A stretch of DNA of 34,549 nt, taken from Halothiobacillaceae bacterium (lineage in GTDB: Bacteria > Pseudomonadota > Gammaproteobacteria > Halothiobacillales > Halothiobacillaceae). This document shows positions 9,553 to 19,152 of the stretch, piece by piece. Under the pieces are notes generated by a model, which worked only from the letters and a program-made list of their open reading frames with translations, did no database searches and was not told where the DNA came from. Position numbers and translations under genes: made by a program. Position 1 is the first letter of the stretch. Every line of letters begins with the position of its first letter. The stretch is from positions 229 through 34,777 of the forward strand of contig JAQVHL010000025.1 in NCBI GenBank assembly GCA_028696185.1, read 5' to 3'.

Positions 9553-10890
9553 TTGTCGCCCATCGGCCCGCTTGCGGACACTCTTCCTTCGACCTTGCCT
9601 GCGGCCCTGCGTCGCGCCCCGCTGCTGCTGGGCTTCAGTGGCGGGTTAGACTCCACCGTCCTGCTGCATCTATTGCTGGCGCTCTCGCGCGTCGGACGCT
9701 TGGGCGAGCTGCGGGCCGTCCATGTGCATCACGGCCTGCAGGCGCAGGCCGACGCCTGGCAGCGGCATTGCGAGCAGGTCTGCACCGACTTGGGCGTGCC
9801 CCTGCACTGCCTGCGCGTGGACGGGCGCGCCGAAGCGAAGCGTGGGCCGGAAGGCGCAGCGCGCGAAGCACGGCGGCGTGCGTTTGCGCAATTGCTGCGC
9901 CCCGGAGAAATTCTGGTTACCGCCCATCATCGGGGCGATCAGGCGGAGACCGTGCTCCTGCAACTGCTGCGCGGGGCAGGGGCCGCCGGCCTGTCCGCCA
10001 TGCCGGGCTGCCAGCCCTGGGCCGGGGGGTGGCATTGGCGTCCGTTGCTGGATGTGCCGCGCGAGCGCTTGCGTGAGGAAGCTTGCACGCGTGGACTTAC
10101 GCATGTCGAAGACCCGAGCAATCCCGATCCCCGTTACGCCCGTGGCTTGCTGCGCAGCGCGGTATTGCCGGCCCTGCGCACGCACTGGCCCGAGGCCGAG
10201 GCCACCCTGGCCCGTGCGGCGCGGCAGTTCGCCCAAACCCAGCGTCTGCTCGACGATCTTGCCCGCCTGGACCGGCAGGCGGTGTCGGCTCAGACGCCTG
10301 GCGGCCTGGACATCCGGGCGCTGGGGCGATTGCCCGTGCATCGCAGGCTCAATCTGCTGCGTTACTGGCTGGCGGAGGCGGGCGTCGAGCCCCCCCCGCG
10401 TCGCCGTCTGGAAAGCTTCCTGACCCAGATCGATGCCCGCGCGGACGCGGCACCGTCGCTGAGCTGGACGGGCGGTTCCCTGCGCCGGTACCGCGATGTA
10501 CTGTATTTCCTGTTGCCCCAGCTCCCTTGGCCGGATGCGCTCTCCTGCCACTGGCAGGGGTATGAGCCCCTGGTCTTGCCAGAACTTGGCCTGGCGTTGC
10601 ATTTGCGAGAAGCGCCCGGCGAGGGCCTGCGTCACGCGGTGCTGGCGCAGGGCGTGCGGGTGACGCGCCGTGAGGGCGGCGAAGGGATGTATCTTGCCGG
10701 ACGCACAGGGCGACAATCCTTGAAGAAGCTGCTTCAGGAGAGCGCCATTCCCCCCTGGGAACGCGACCGGCTGCTGCTGCTGCGCGTGGGGAACGACACC
10801 GCCGAAGTCTTGGGTTTATGGCGTGACCGGCGTTACACCGTGGGCGCGAACGAGACGGGGCTTGTGGTCGAGCGCCGTCCGCTGGGCTGA
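9553..10890 (+). CDS. tilS: tRNA(Ile)-lysidine synthetase
   Basis: TilS converts cytidine 34 of the tRNA-Ile CAU anticodon to lysidine with ATP and lysine, so that it decodes AUA. The PP-loop motif SGGLDS lies at residues 29-34 if the TTG at 9553 is the start. HHGLQAQADAW and the later TAHHRGDQAETVLLQLLRG are standard TilS segments. The C-terminal domain has the LKKLLQESAIPPWERDR pattern of TilS_C. The length is 445 aa against 432 in E. coli. No in-frame ATG precedes the PP-loop; TTG at 9553 is the best available start, with a GAGACGGA stretch upstream, and a second TTG about 14 codons further on is an alternative. It converges on nadB with only 2 bp between stop codons. Confidence 0.93.
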   Translation: MSPIGPLADTLPSTLPAALRRAPLLLGFSGGLDSTVLLHLLLALSRVGRLGELRAVHVHHGLQAQADAWQRHCEQVCTDLGVPLHCLRVDGRAEAKRGPEGAAREARRRAFAQLLRPGEILVTAHHRGDQAETVLLQLLRGAGAAGLSAMPGCQPWAGGWHWRPLLDVPRERLREEACTRGLTHVEDPSNPDPRYARGLLRSAVLPALRTHWPEAEATLARAARQFAQTQRLLDDLARLDRQAVSAQTPGGLDIRALGRLPVHRRLNLLRYWLAEAGVEPPPRRRLESFLTQIDARADAAPSLSWTGGSLRRYRDVLYFLLPQLPWPDALSCHWQGYEPLVLPELGLALHLREAPGEGLRHAVLAQGVRVTRREGGEGMYLAGRTGRQSLKKLLQESAIPPWERDRLLLLRVGNDTAEVLGLWRDRRYTVGANETGLVVERRPLG

Positions 10891-10892
10891 GG

Positions 10893-12551
10893 TCAGTCGT
10901 CGTCCAGGCTGGGCGGCAGGCCGCTATAGGGTTGCGGCGGCCGGGGAATGAGCACGGTATTGCGCGGCGGACGCTGGTCGTCGGCTTCGGGAAAATCGCT
11001 GGTGTAGTGCAGGCCGCGGCTTTCCTTGCGGCGCAGGGCCGAGCGCACGATCAGGTCCGCCACCTCGACCAGATTGCGCAGTTCGATCAGGTTGTTGGTG
11101 ACGCGGAAGTGACTGTAGTACTCGTGAATCTCGCGGCGCAGCAGGGCGATGCGGTGGCGGGCGCGCTGCAGACGCTTGGTGGTGCGCACGATGCCGACGT
11201 AATCCCACATGGCCTGGCGCAACTCGTGCCAGTTGTGCGAGACCACCACTTCCTCGTCCGAGTTGGTGACCTGGCTTTCGTCCCAGTCGGGAATATCGCC
11301 ACGCGGCACTTTTTCCTCCAGGCGACGCGCGATGTCGAGGGCCGCCGCGCGACCATAGACCAGGCATTCGAGCAGCGAATTGCTGGCCAGCCGGTTGGCG
11401 CCGTGCAGGCCGGTATGACTGACTTCGCCGACCGCGTAGAGCGCGTCCAGATCGGTGCGGCCTTCGCTGTCCACTATCACCCCGCCGCAAGTGTAGTGGG
11501 CCGCAGGCACAACCGGGATCGGCTGGCGGGTGATGTCGTAGCCGAACTCCAGGCAGCGTGCATGGATGGTCGGAAAGTGCTCGCGGATGAAATCCCGGGA
11601 TTTGTGGCTGATGTCCAGATACACGCAATCCAGCCCCAGGCGTTTCATCTCGTGGTCGATGGCTCGCGCCACCACATCGCGTGGGGCAAGTTCGCCGCGT
11701 GGGTCGAAACGGTGCATGAAGCGCGAGCCGTCGGGCAGCAGCAGACGCCCGCCTTCGCCGCGTACCGCCTCGCTGATGAGAAAGGATTTGGCGCGCGGTT
11801 CGTACAGGCAGGTGGGGTGAAACTGGATGAACTCCATGTTCGCCACCCGGCAGCCGGCGCGCCAGGCCATGGCGATGCCGTCGCCGGTGGAGCCATCGGG
11901 ATTGCTGGTGTACAGGTAAACCTTGGAGGCGCCGCCGCTGGCCAGCACGACGAAACGGGCGCGTATGGCATGCACCTCGCCCGCGTCACGGTCGAGCACA
12001 TAGGCCCCCAGGCAACGGTCGCGCGCCTGGCCGGGGCGCGGGGCGTCGCCGCATAGCCCCAGGCGTCGGCTGGTGATGAGATCGATACCGATGTGGCGGG
12101 GCATGAGGCGGATGTTGGGCCGCGCGCGGGCATTGGCCAGCAGGGTGGTTTCAAGCGCCGCGCCGGTGTGGTCCGCCGCGTGTGCAACACGTCGATGCCC
12201 GTGTCCGCCCTCGCGGGTCAGGTGTAACTCGCCACGCGCGTCGCTGGAGAAGGGCATGCCCTGCGCACGAAGCCAGCGAATGGCTTCTGGTGCCTCAAGC
12301 GCGACGCGATGCGCCACGGGCGGGTCGGGCAGCTGCGCTCCGGCGATCAGGGTGTCGCGGACATGCTCTTCCACGCTGTCGCGCGGGTCGAGAACGGCGG
12401 CAATCCCGCCTTGGGCCCATTGGGTGCTGCCATCATCCAGGGCGTTCTTGGCCAGCAGCATGATGCGGCAGTCGCCGGGCAGATTCAGCGCAAGGGTCAG
12501 GCCGGCGGCACCGCTGCCGAGTATCAGCACATCGCAATCGAGTTTGGGCAT
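10893..12551 (-). CDS. nadB: L-aspartate oxidase
   Basis: NadB oxidises L-aspartate to iminoaspartate, the first step of de novo NAD synthesis; NadA then condenses it to quinolinate. The 552-aa flavoprotein (E. coli 540 aa) has the FAD-binding GSGAAG at residues 12-17, then the family segments [33 protein letters not shown] and [19 protein letters not shown] and [20 protein letters not shown] close the FAD and substrate site. The C-terminal helical domain resembles that of succinate dehydrogenase flavoproteins. It diverges from rpoE, as in many gammaproteobacteria including E. coli. Confidence 0.97.
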   Translation of the reverse strand: MPKLDCDVLILGSGAAGLTLALNLPGDCRIMLLAKNALDDGSTQWAQGGIAAVLDPRDSVEEHVRDTLIAGAQLPDPPVAHRVALEAPEAIRWLRAQGMPFSSDARGELHLTREGGHGHRRVAHAADHTGAALETTLLANARARPNIRLMPRHIGIDLITSRRLGLCGDAPRPGQARDRCLGAYVLDRDAGEVHAIRARFVVLASGGASKVYLYTSNPDGSTGDGIAMAWRAGCRVANMEFIQFHPTCLYEPRAKSFLISEAVRGEGGRLLLPDGSRFMHRFDPRGELAPRDVVARAIDHEMKRLGLDCVYLDISHKSRDFIREHFPTIHARCLEFGYDITRQPIPVVPAAHYTCGGVIVDSEGRTDLDALYAVGEVSHTGLHGANRLASNSLLECLVYGRAAALDIARRLEEKVPRGDIPDWDESQVTNSDEEVVVSHNWHELRQAMWDYVGIVRTTKRLQRARHRIALLRREIHEYYSHFRVTNNLIELRNLVEVADLIVRSALRRKESRGLHYTSDFPEADDQRPPRNTVLIPRPPQPYSGLPPSLDDD

Positions 12552-12686
12552 GGCGCCTCATGAGGCCGTGGTCGGTATGAATGGTGTATTATGCGCGGAT
12601 TCGGTCCTTTCGCGCATGATCGGCGCGCAAGAAGCCGAACGACTCTTTTGTTCATTCAAGTTCACGCAACGATCCATCTGTCATCA
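12552..12686 (+). promoter_or_regulatory. nadB/rpoE divergent region with candidate rpoE promoter
   Basis: These 135 bp separate nadB and rpoE. TATTAT at 12587-12592 is the best -10 candidate for rpoE, without a clear -35. ATGCGCG at 12591-12597 and CGCGCAT at 12611-12617 form a 7-bp inverted repeat that overlaps this -10 and could be a leader hairpin or an operator. GAAC at 12637 with TCAAG at 12656 resembles the sigma-E pattern, but the spacing is too short to support an autoregulated promoter by eye. Confidence 0.35.
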
Positions 12687-13262
12687 ATGACCACGGAACC
12701 GACCGATATCGCGCTGGTGCAACGCGCCCAGGCGGGCGACAAAGGCGCCTACGATCTTCTGGTGCGCAAGTACCAGCATCGCATCGTGCGTCTGTTGTCG
12801 CGTTTCGTGCGCGACCCCGATGATGTGCTGGATCTGGCGCAGGATACGTTCATCAAGGCATGGCGCGCGCTGGGAAACTTCCGTGGCGAAAGCGCGTTCT
12901 ATACCTGGCTGTACCGTATCGCGGTGAATACGGCGAAAAATCAGCTGGCGGCCAATAACCGGCACGGCATTGAATATTCGCTGACACCGGATGATGAGGA
13001 ACCAACGCCGGAACCTGAAGCTCTAAGGGACATCGCAACGCCCGAGGGCATGTTGCTGACCGCCGAACTGGAAAAGGTCATCAACGAAGCCCTGCGGGAG
13101 TTGCCAGAGGATTTGCGCACGGCGCTGACGCTGCGCGAGCTCGAAGGATTGAGCTATGAAGAAATCGCCACTGTGATGGGCTGCCCGATCGGGACCGTGC
13201 GTTCCCGTATTTTCCGCGCCCGCGAAGCGGTGGATAAACGCCTGAAACCCTTGTTGGACTGA
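12687..13262 (+). CDS. rpoE: RNA polymerase sigma-E factor
   Basis: RpoE is the ECF sigma factor that drives the envelope-stress response when released from RseA. The 191-aa product matches E. coli RpoE in length and throughout in sequence. Region 2 contains DLAQDTFIKAWRAL and FRGESAFYTWLYRIAVNTAKN, and region 4 contains LPEDLRTALTLRELEGLSYEEIA and GTVRSRIFRAREAV. The frame extends upstream to 12591, but the ATG at 12687, giving MTTEPTDIALVQRAQAGD, fits the family start. It heads rpoE-rseA-rseB-rseC-mucD, so sigma factor, anti-sigma factor, its regulator and an effector protease are co-directional. Confidence 0.97.
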   Translation: MTTEPTDIALVQRAQAGDKGAYDLLVRKYQHRIVRLLSRFVRDPDDVLDLAQDTFIKAWRALGNFRGESAFYTWLYRIAVNTAKNQLAANNRHGIEYSLTPDDEEPTPEPEALRDIATPEGMLLTAELEKVINEALRELPEDLRTALTLRELEGLSYEEIATVMGCPIGTVRSRIFRAREAVDKRLKPLLD

Positions 13263-13283
13263 CCCGTCCCGGGAGAGTAGCCC

Positions 13284-13931
13284 ATGACCGCCGCCGAAAA
13301 ATCCGACCATGCGTCCGTCCTTCTGGACGGCGAACTCAAAGGGAAGGAACTGGAGCATGCGCTGGATGCGCTGGTTCGCGATACCTCGGCACGAGAATCA
13401 CTGGAGCGATACGAACTGATCGGTCAGGTCATGCGCGGCGAACATCCGCTGTTCGTGGCGCCGGATTTTTCGGCGCGGGTCATGGCAGCGCTGGCCGACG
13501 AGGGCAGACCCGGATTTGAACCCTTGCCGCAAGGGCGTCCGGGGCGAGGTTGGCGCACCACGAGGGTGGTGGCCCAGCGCTGGAGTCAGCGCTTTGTGCG
13601 CCGTTCGCCTTGGGTGGCCGGCGCGGCTCTCGCGGCATCGGTGGCTGCCGTGACCGTGGTGCTGATGCCGACGGCACATTCCCCCGCTCCCCTGGGAGGG
13701 GGGGCGGCGATGATGGCCGATGCGGGCCGTGCCCCGGCCCTGCAGGCCGCTGGAGAGGCCCCCTCCGTATCGCTCAGTCCAGCCTGGGCCAGTGCGCAGG
13801 CCTCCCGTCTGCCCTCCCGCCCGGATCGCATGGATCCTTACCTGATGACCCATTACGAGCAGGCTGCCTCCTCGATGCAGGTCGGTGGCATGCTGCCCGG
13901 TGCCCGTCTGGCTTCCTATCCGGTGAAGTGA
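13284..13931 (+). CDS. rseA: Anti-sigma-E factor RseA (MucA-like)
   Basis: RseA spans the inner membrane and holds RpoE inactive; regulated proteolysis of RseA frees the sigma factor. The 215-aa protein has an N-terminal cytoplasmic RseA_N domain (SVLLDGELKGKELEHALDAL; RYELIGQVMRG), a single hydrophobic segment at about 111-128 preceded by basic residues, and a periplasmic tail ending PGARLASYPVK, as in MucA/RseA proteins. GGGAGAG lies just upstream of the ATG. The rseB start follows the stop by 5 bp. The linker and periplasmic part are proline- and alanine-rich and poorly conserved, as is usual. Confidence 0.92.
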   Translation: MTAAEKSDHASVLLDGELKGKELEHALDALVRDTSARESLERYELIGQVMRGEHPLFVAPDFSARVMAALADEGRPGFEPLPQGRPGRGWRTTRVVAQRWSQRFVRRSPWVAGAALAASVAAVTVVLMPTAHSPAPLGGGAAMMADAGRAPALQAAGEAPSVSLSPAWASAQASRLPSRPDRMDPYLMTHYEQAASSMQVGGMLPGARLASYPVK

Positions 13932-13936
13932 GGCTC

Positions 13937-14983
13937 ATGCGTCGGCTTTCCTCCCCCTGCCTGCTACTCCTTGCCCTGAGCGCTCCGGCGCTGGCCAGCC
14001 CCCCCTCACCGCTGGATTCCGAGCCATCGGCCTGGCTCGATCAGATGGTGCGTGCAATGCACACAACGTCCTACGAAGGGGTTTTCGTTCATGTCCGCGA
14101 GGACGGGTTCGATACCATGCGTATCGTGCATGGTTATGACGATGCCGGCGAGCATGAACGCCTCTGGTCGCTCAATGGCCTGCGCCGTGAGGTACTGCGC
14201 GAAAACGATCGTTGCACCTGTACCTGGCCGGATAGCCAGACCGTGGTGAGCGGATATTTTCCTGGCGCGCGCGCACGCCTGTCCGCCGACCGTTTCAAAC
14301 AGCCGGCCATGCTGGCGGAAAATTACGAGCTGCGTTTGCTTGGGCGTGAGCGGGTTGCAGATCGCGCCTGTCAGGAACTGGCCCTGGTGCCGCGGGATGC
14401 GCTGCGTTTTGGCTACAAGCTCTGCGTGGATGTTGCCAACGATCTGATGCTGCGCATGAGTGTTTTCGACGAGCAAGGGCGAGCGGTAGAGCATAATTTC
14501 TTTACGGCCCTGAGCGTGCCGGAAGCGCCGATTCCGCGCGAAAACTTCGTCTCGCGCGTTGATGCTCAGGGCTTCAAGCATCTGGAAACCGCTGTCGCGC
14601 CCGAAGCGGCTGACAAGGCCAGGACGCAGCCGCTCGACCACTGGTACATCCCCAATCCGCCACCGGGCTATCGTCTGCGTCACGGCGTGGAACGGCGTAA
14701 TCCGGAAAGTGGACAACCTTTCGAGCACTACGCCTACACGGACGGGCTGTCGATGATTTCCGTGTTCGTCGAGCGCCGTGGCGATGGCGATTCGCTCCTG
14801 CAGGAAAGCAAGGTACAGAGCCTGCGTCCGGGACAGGCGATGCGCATGCAGTCGCGTGATGATGGACCGTACCGCATCACGGTGATTGGAGAGGCTCCCA
14901 GCGAGGTGATCCGCCAGTTTCTGGCCGGGATGAAACCCCGCCCGCCTATGACGCCGACGGTCCCGCAGGCAGACGGGCAGTGA
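13937..14983 (+). CDS. rseB: Sigma-E regulatory protein RseB (MucB-like)
   Basis: RseB is a periplasmic protein that binds the RseA periplasmic domain and shields it from DegS until lipoprotein or LPS signals bind RseB. The 348-aa product begins with a Sec signal peptide of about 21 residues ending APALA. Family segments include WLDQMVRAMHTTSYEGVFVHV, where the MucB/RseB domain begins, and WYIPNPPPGYRLRHG in the C-terminal domain. The ATG at 13937 lies 5 bp after the rseA stop with GTGAGG upstream; the longer open frame from 13550 only reads through rseA. Confidence 0.94.
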   Translation: MRRLSSPCLLLLALSAPALASPPSPLDSEPSAWLDQMVRAMHTTSYEGVFVHVREDGFDTMRIVHGYDDAGEHERLWSLNGLRREVLRENDRCTCTWPDSQTVVSGYFPGARARLSADRFKQPAMLAENYELRLLGRERVADRACQELALVPRDALRFGYKLCVDVANDLMLRMSVFDEQGRAVEHNFFTALSVPEAPIPRENFVSRVDAQGFKHLETAVAPEAADKARTQPLDHWYIPNPPPGYRLRHGVERRNPESGQPFEHYAYTDGLSMISVFVERRGDGDSLLQESKVQSLRPGQAMRMQSRDDGPYRITVIGEAPSEVIRQFLAGMKPRPPMTPTVPQADGQ

Positions 14984-15011
14984 TTTGTTCAGTATCGCCG
15001 GAGTGGGGCGA

Positions 15012-15491
15012 ATGATCGAAGAACAGGCCGATGTGGTGCGCGTGGAACCGGGCCTGGCCTGGGTGCAGCCCCGGCGGGCGAGTGGATGTCAGTCCTGCTC
15101 GGCCGGCGCGACCTGCGGTAGCGGTTTGATGGCTCAGGCCCTGGGTGCGGGCGACTCGCTGGTTCGCGTGCTGGACCCCCTGGGCGTGCGTCCGGGGGAT
15201 ACCGTGGTGCTGGGGCTGGCCGAACAGGCGCTGGTTCGAGGTGCAGCTGTGGTGTATCTGCTGCCTGTCGTCGGTTTGTTGCTGGGGAGCGTGGCGGGTG
15301 CCGGGCTTCTGGGCGACAGTCTGGCGGTGGCGGACATGCTGGGCGCTCTGGTGGGGTTTGTGGGCGGATTGCTGCTGGTTCGCGCCTTCGGACGTCGGGT
15401 CAGGACTTCGGAGGTCTATCACCCGGTCGTCCTGCGCCGCGTGATTCCCCTGCAGCCCCTGCCGGTGGGCGGATCCTGCGAGCGGCACTGA
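15012..15491 (+). CDS. rseC: Sigma-E factor regulatory protein RseC
   Basis: RseC is a small inner-membrane protein with an N-terminal cysteine cluster; in E. coli it modulates sigma-E activity and has links to redox protein function. With the ATG at 15012 it has 159 aa and begins MIEEQADVVRVEPGLAWVQP, aligning with E. coli RseC. Cysteines lie at residues 26, 29 and 35 (CQSCSAGATC); E. coli has four, so one is missing here. Two hydrophobic helices follow at about 75-95 and 100-120. An in-frame TTG at 14985 could add nine residues, but the ATG has GGAG well spaced upstream. Confidence 0.9.
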   Translation: MIEEQADVVRVEPGLAWVQPRRASGCQSCSAGATCGSGLMAQALGAGDSLVRVLDPLGVRPGDTVVLGLAEQALVRGAAVVYLLPVVGLLLGSVAGAGLLGDSLAVADMLGALVGFVGGLLLVRAFGRRVRTSEVYHPVVLRRVIPLQPLPVGGSCERH

Positions 15492-15562
15492 GCGATGGCC
15501 GTGTTTGCGCGGGACGTCTGTGAAAAGACCTCTGTGAAAAAGGGAACAGGAAGGATCATTTG

Positions 15563-17023
15563 ATGACTACGGGACTCTCCGGCAGGGCCGGATGGCTGAG
15601 AGGGCTGGCGGGCATACTCACCCTCTCGCTCGTGGCCTGCGGTGGTGAACCGCAGTTTCCGGATTTCACCCCTCTGGTGGAGAAAAACAGCCCGGCCGTA
15701 GTCAACATCAGCGCCATTCCGGCGAGCGAGACCGCGACGTCGCCTTCGTCGGGGGGCGTTAATCCGCTGGAGGATATTTTCCGGCGTTTCTTCGACATGC
15801 CGCCCGCAGAGGGTGAGCCGCTCATGCCGGATGAAGGGGGCGTCAGCCTGGGTTCCGGTTTCGTGCTTAGTCGGGATGGCTACATTCTTACCAATCACCA
15901 CGTCATTGACGGCGCGTCCGAGGTGTTCGTGCGTCTGGCCGACCGCCGGGAGTTGCGCGGGACCGTGATCGGCTTCGATGAGCGCAGCGACATTGCCTTG
16001 CTGAAGGTCGATGCCGACAACCTGCCAGTGGTGAATATCGGTAACTCGGACCGCCTCAAGGTGGGGGAGTGGGTGCTGGCCATCGGTTCGCCATTTGGTT
16101 TCGATCATTCAGTGACGGCCGGAGTCGTTTCCGCGAAGGGGCGCGCCTTGCCGACCGAGCAGAACGAGGCTTATGTGCCCTATATACAGACCGATGTGGC
16201 GATCAATCCGGGTAATTCCGGCGGGCCGCTGTTCAATCTGCGTGGTGAGGTGATGGGTATCAATGCGCAGATTTTCAGCGAAACGGGCAATTTTGCCGGG
16301 CTGTCCTTTGCCATTCCCATCAACGATGCCATGGCGGTGGTCGGACAGCTCAAGAAGCAGGGGCGGGTAGCGCGTGGTTATCTGGGGGTGCGTATCCAGG
16401 AGCTGGACCGCGATCTGGCCCTGGCCCTGGGCCTGGATCGCCCCTACGGCGCCCTGGTGACCGATCTTGCCAGCGATGGCCCGGCCGCCCGCGCGGGGCT
16501 GCGCAGTGGCGACGTGATTCTGGAGATTGGCACAGAGACGGTGCGCGATGCCAGCATGCTGCAGCAGCTGATCGGCCGTCATGCGCCACAGGACAAGGTG
16601 CGCTTGCGTGTGTTGCGCGATGGAGTGCGCCAGAAGCTGGATGTGACCTTGGCTGAGCTGCCGGCTCTGCCTTCGGCCCAGCCCGGTAGCGAACCGGCGT
16701 CCATGCCGCCGGATGACGCGAAAGAGCGCCCGCAGAACAGCCCGAAAAACAGTGTGGTGACGCTGTTATGGCAGATTCTGGGCTTGCGTCTGGTCGAAGA
16801 GGAGGGATGGGTGCGCGTGACGGAGCTGCGTGCCGATTCACCGGCCGCGCAGGCCGGTGTCCGTCCCGGAGACCGGCTGTTGCGCTTCGCGGGCGAGCCG
16901 GTGAGAAATATCGCCGGTCTGGGCGCGTCTCTGGCGGCGCTGCCGTCGGGGCGCCCGCTGGCCCTGCTGGTCGAGCGCGAGGGGAAGCGGCAGTTCATCG
17001 CGCTTTCGCCGGCGCCACATTAG
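15563..17023 (+). CDS. mucD: DegP/MucD-family periplasmic serine protease, predicted lipoprotein
   Basis: This 486-aa HtrA-type protease degrades misfolded envelope proteins and is a usual partner of the sigma-E operon. The trypsin-like domain shows the triad His113 (TNHHVID), Asp143 (ERSDIALLKVD) and Ser219 (NPGNSGGPLF). Two PDZ domains follow, at about 275-365 and 400-480, the second shorter and more diverged. After the signal sequence comes PDFTPLVEKNSPAVVNIS, as in MucD. The N-terminus ends LSLVACGG, which fits a lipobox (LVAC, Gly at +2), so membrane anchoring through a lipidated Cys is predicted; Pseudomonas MucD has an ordinary signal peptide there. The ATG at 15563 has GGAAGGA upstream. 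Confidence 0.93.
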   Translation: MTTGLSGRAGWLRGLAGILTLSLVACGGEPQFPDFTPLVEKNSPAVVNISAIPASETATSPSSGGVNPLEDIFRRFFDMPPAEGEPLMPDEGGVSLGSGFVLSRDGYILTNHHVIDGASEVFVRLADRRELRGTVIGFDERSDIALLKVDADNLPVVNIGNSDRLKVGEWVLAIGSPFGFDHSVTAGVVSAKGRALPTEQNEAYVPYIQTDVAINPGNSGGPLFNLRGEVMGINAQIFSETGNFAGLSFAIPINDAMAVVGQLKKQGRVARGYLGVRIQELDRDLALALGLDRPYGALVTDLASDGPAARAGLRSGDVILEIGTETVRDASMLQQLIGRHAPQDKVRLRVLRDGVRQKLDVTLAELPALPSAQPGSEPASMPPDDAKERPQNSPKNSVVTLLWQILGLRLVEEEGWVRVTELRADSPAAQAGVRPGDRLLRFAGEPVRNIAGLGASLAALPSGRPLALLVEREGKRQFIALSPAPH

Positions 17024-17315
17024 AGCCTCTTGCCGGACGCTTTCGCCTGGACAAGACACAGCCCACTCAGGCGCGGAATCCAGGGAGCCGGTGTCGGTTC
17101 TGCCGCTTCTGGTATACTCCCGCGGCTTTGGAAGGACAGCAGGAACCCGGCCCGGTGGGCCGTCGCTCGTGCAGGTCAAGCCAGGGTTCGCCTTGCCAGG
17201 TTGTTGAAAAGCGTTTTCAACGGCGTGCTAAAAGGTCCTGTTCAAAATCAGGGTGCGCTTGAGTTTATGGCGCATCTCTTTGTTTATCGCGAATGCCGCG
17301 CTTTCGGAAAAGACC
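17024..17315 (+). promoter_or_regulatory. lepA upstream region with extended -10 promoter and leader hairpins
   Basis: This 292-bp region contains no supported gene. TGGTATACT at 17110-17118 is a good extended -10 element, with a weak -35 (near 17090-17095), giving a leader of about 190 nt to lepA. The leader holds two hairpins: CGGCCC/GGGCCG at 17148-17162, and the GTTGAAAA/TTTTCAAC stem at 17203-17221 listed separately. No standard T-tract terminator for mucD was seen. Confidence 0.5.
17203..17221. repeat. GTTGAAAA hairpin in lepA leader
   Basis: GTTGAAAA (17203-17210) and TTTTCAAC (17214-17221) form a perfect 8-bp stem with a GCG loop. Related hairpins occur in the recO leader (21949-21978) and, split by an insertion, on both sides of the left RAYT module (28788-28800 and 29415-29428). 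This points to a small dispersed intergenic repeat family rather than a one-off structure. Confidence 0.6.
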
Positions 17316-19121
17316 ATGTCGGACCGCCAGAAACTTGTCCGTAATTTCTCCATCATCGCCCATATCGACCACGGTAAATCCACGCTCGCGGACCGCTTCA
17401 TCCAGCTTTGCGGTGGCCTGGAGGCGCGTGAAATGGACGCACAGGTGCTCGATTCGATGGATATCGAGCGCGAACGCGGCATCACCATCAAGGCCCAGAG
17501 CGTGTCGCTCGGTTACAAGGCCGCCGATGGCGTGACCTACCAGCTCAACTTCATCGATACACCGGGGCATGTCGACTTCTCCTATGAGGTGTCGCGCTCG
17601 CTGGCGGCCTGTGAAGGGGCTTTGCTGGTGGTCGATGCGTCCCAGGGGGTGGAGGCGCAGAGCGTGGCCAACTGCTATACCGCCATCGACCTGGGCCTGG
17701 AAGTCGTGCCGGTGCTGAACAAGATCGATCTGCCGGCGGCCGATCCGGACCGGGTCATCAACGAAATCGAGGAGATCATCGGCATCGAGGCGCACGATGC
17801 GGTGCGCGCTTCGGCGAAGACCGGCGTGGGGGTGAGCGAGATTCTCGAAGAGCTGATCCGCCGTGTCCCCGCGCCCACGGGCGACGAAAACGGGCCGCTC
17901 AAGGCATTGATCATCGATTCCTGGTTCGATAACTACGTCGGCGTCATCGCCCTGGTGCGCGTGGTCGATGGCAGCATCCGTCCGAAGCAGAAGATCAAGG
18001 CCATGGGGACCGGCGGGGTGTTCCAGGTCGAAAAGGTCGGTGTGTTCACGCCCAAGCGCAAGGAACGGGAGGCGCTGCTGTCCGGGGATGTGGGCTTCGT
18101 CATCGCCGGCATCAAGGATATCGACTCCGCGCGCGTGGGCGATACGCTCACCGATCAGGAAACCCCGGCTGCCGCCGCGTTGCCGGGCTTCAAGGAAGTT
18201 CAGCCGCGTGTCTTCTCCGGGCTGTACCCGGTGGAGTCCGAGGACTACGAAGACTTGCGCGAGGCCTTGCGCAAGCTGCGTCTGAACGACGCCTCGCTGC
18301 ATTTCGAGCCGGAAGTTTCGCAGGCGCTGGGTTTTGGCTTCCGTTGCGGCTTCCTCGGGCTTTTGCATATGGAGATCATCCAGGAGCGCCTGGAGCGCGA
18401 GTATGACCTTGATCTCATCACCACCGCGCCCACCGTGGTCTACGAGGTGGAAACCACCAAGGGCGAGGTGCTGCACATCCACAATCCAGCCGATCTGCCG
18501 CAGGTGTCCAACATCAGCGAGATCCGCGAGCCAATCATCGAGGCGACCATTCTCGTGCCGCAGGAATATGTCGGCAACGTGATCGGTCTGTGCATCGAAA
18601 AACGCGGGGTACAGAAGAACATGAGCTTCCTGGGCAATCAGGTGACGCTCAAGTTTGAGCTGCCGCTGTCCGAGGTGGTGCTGGATTTCTTCGACCGCTT
18701 GAAGTCCTGCAGCCGGGGCTATGCCTCGTTCGATTATCATTTCCTGCGTTTTGATTACGCGCCGCTGGTGAAGATGGACATGATGATCAACGGCGAGAAC
18801 GTGGACGCGCTGTCGATCATCGTCCATCGCGATCAGGCGCAGAGCCGTGGCCGCGATCTGGCGGAAAAGCTCAAGGAACTGATTCCCCAGCAGATGTTTG
18901 AAGTGGCCGTGCAGGCATCCATCGGGGGCAAGATCATCGCCCGCACCACGGTCAAGGCCCTGCGCAAGAACGTGCTGGCCAAGTGCTACGGCGGTGACGT
19001 GTCGCGCAAGCGCAAGCTCCTGGACAAGCAGAAGGAAGGCAAGAAGCGTATGAAATCTATCGGCCGGGTCGAGGTGCCGCAGGAAGCCTTCCTTGCCGTC
19101 CTGCAGGTCGACAAGAAATGA
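17316..19121 (+). CDS. lepA: Elongation factor 4 (LepA)
   Basis: LepA/EF4 is a ribosome-associated translational GTPase proposed to remobilise stalled or mistranslocated ribosomes and to help 30S biogenesis. The 601-aa product (E. coli 599) has the G1 motif AHIDHGKST near residues 15-23, G3 DTPGH, G4 NKIDLP, and the LepA-specific C-terminal domain with [26 protein letters not shown]. The ATG at 17316 gives the family start [20 protein letters not shown], with GGAAAAG upstream; the frame is open back to 17253 but that extension is not conserved. lepB begins 31 bp after its stop, the usual lepA-lepB pairing. Confidence 0.98.
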   Translation: MSDRQKLVRNFSIIAHIDHGKSTLADRFIQLCGGLEAREMDAQVLDSMDIERERGITIKAQSVSLGYKAADGVTYQLNFIDTPGHVDFSYEVSRSLAACEGALLVVDASQGVEAQSVANCYTAIDLGLEVVPVLNKIDLPAADPDRVINEIEEIIGIEAHDAVRASAKTGVGVSEILEELIRRVPAPTGDENGPLKALIIDSWFDNYVGVIALVRVVDGSIRPKQKIKAMGTGGVFQVEKVGVFTPKRKEREALLSGDVGFVIAGIKDIDSARVGDTLTDQETPAAAALPGFKEVQPRVFSGLYPVESEDYEDLREALRKLRLNDASLHFEPEVSQALGFGFRCGFLGLLHMEIIQERLEREYDLDLITTAPTVVYEVETTKGEVLHIHNPADLPQVSNISEIREPIIEATILVPQEYVGNVIGLCIEKRGVQKNMSFLGNQVTLKFELPLSEVVLDFFDRLKSCSRGYASFDYHFLRFDYAPLVKMDMMINGENVDALSIIVHRDQAQSRGRDLAEKLKELIPQQMFEVAVQASIGGKIIARTTVKALRKNVLAKCYGGDVSRKRKLLDKQKEGKKRMKSIGRVEVPQEAFLAVLQVDKK

Positions 19122-19152
19122 GTTCGCATCACTACAGCCCGGGAGTTACCCG

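Noticed and set aside
12637-12660. Sigma-E-like promoter (GAAC ... TCAAG) before rpoE
   Set aside because: The spacing between the two elements is about three bases too short for the known consensus and the -35 is incomplete.
15515-15545. TCTGTGAAAA direct repeat before mucD
   Set aside because: The two copies are only ten bases long, imperfectly flanked, and match no known operator.
17265-18827. A 520-codon open frame antisense to lepA
   Set aside because: It is His/Asp/Leu-rich translation typical of the complement of a GC-rich gene; lepA is unambiguous.
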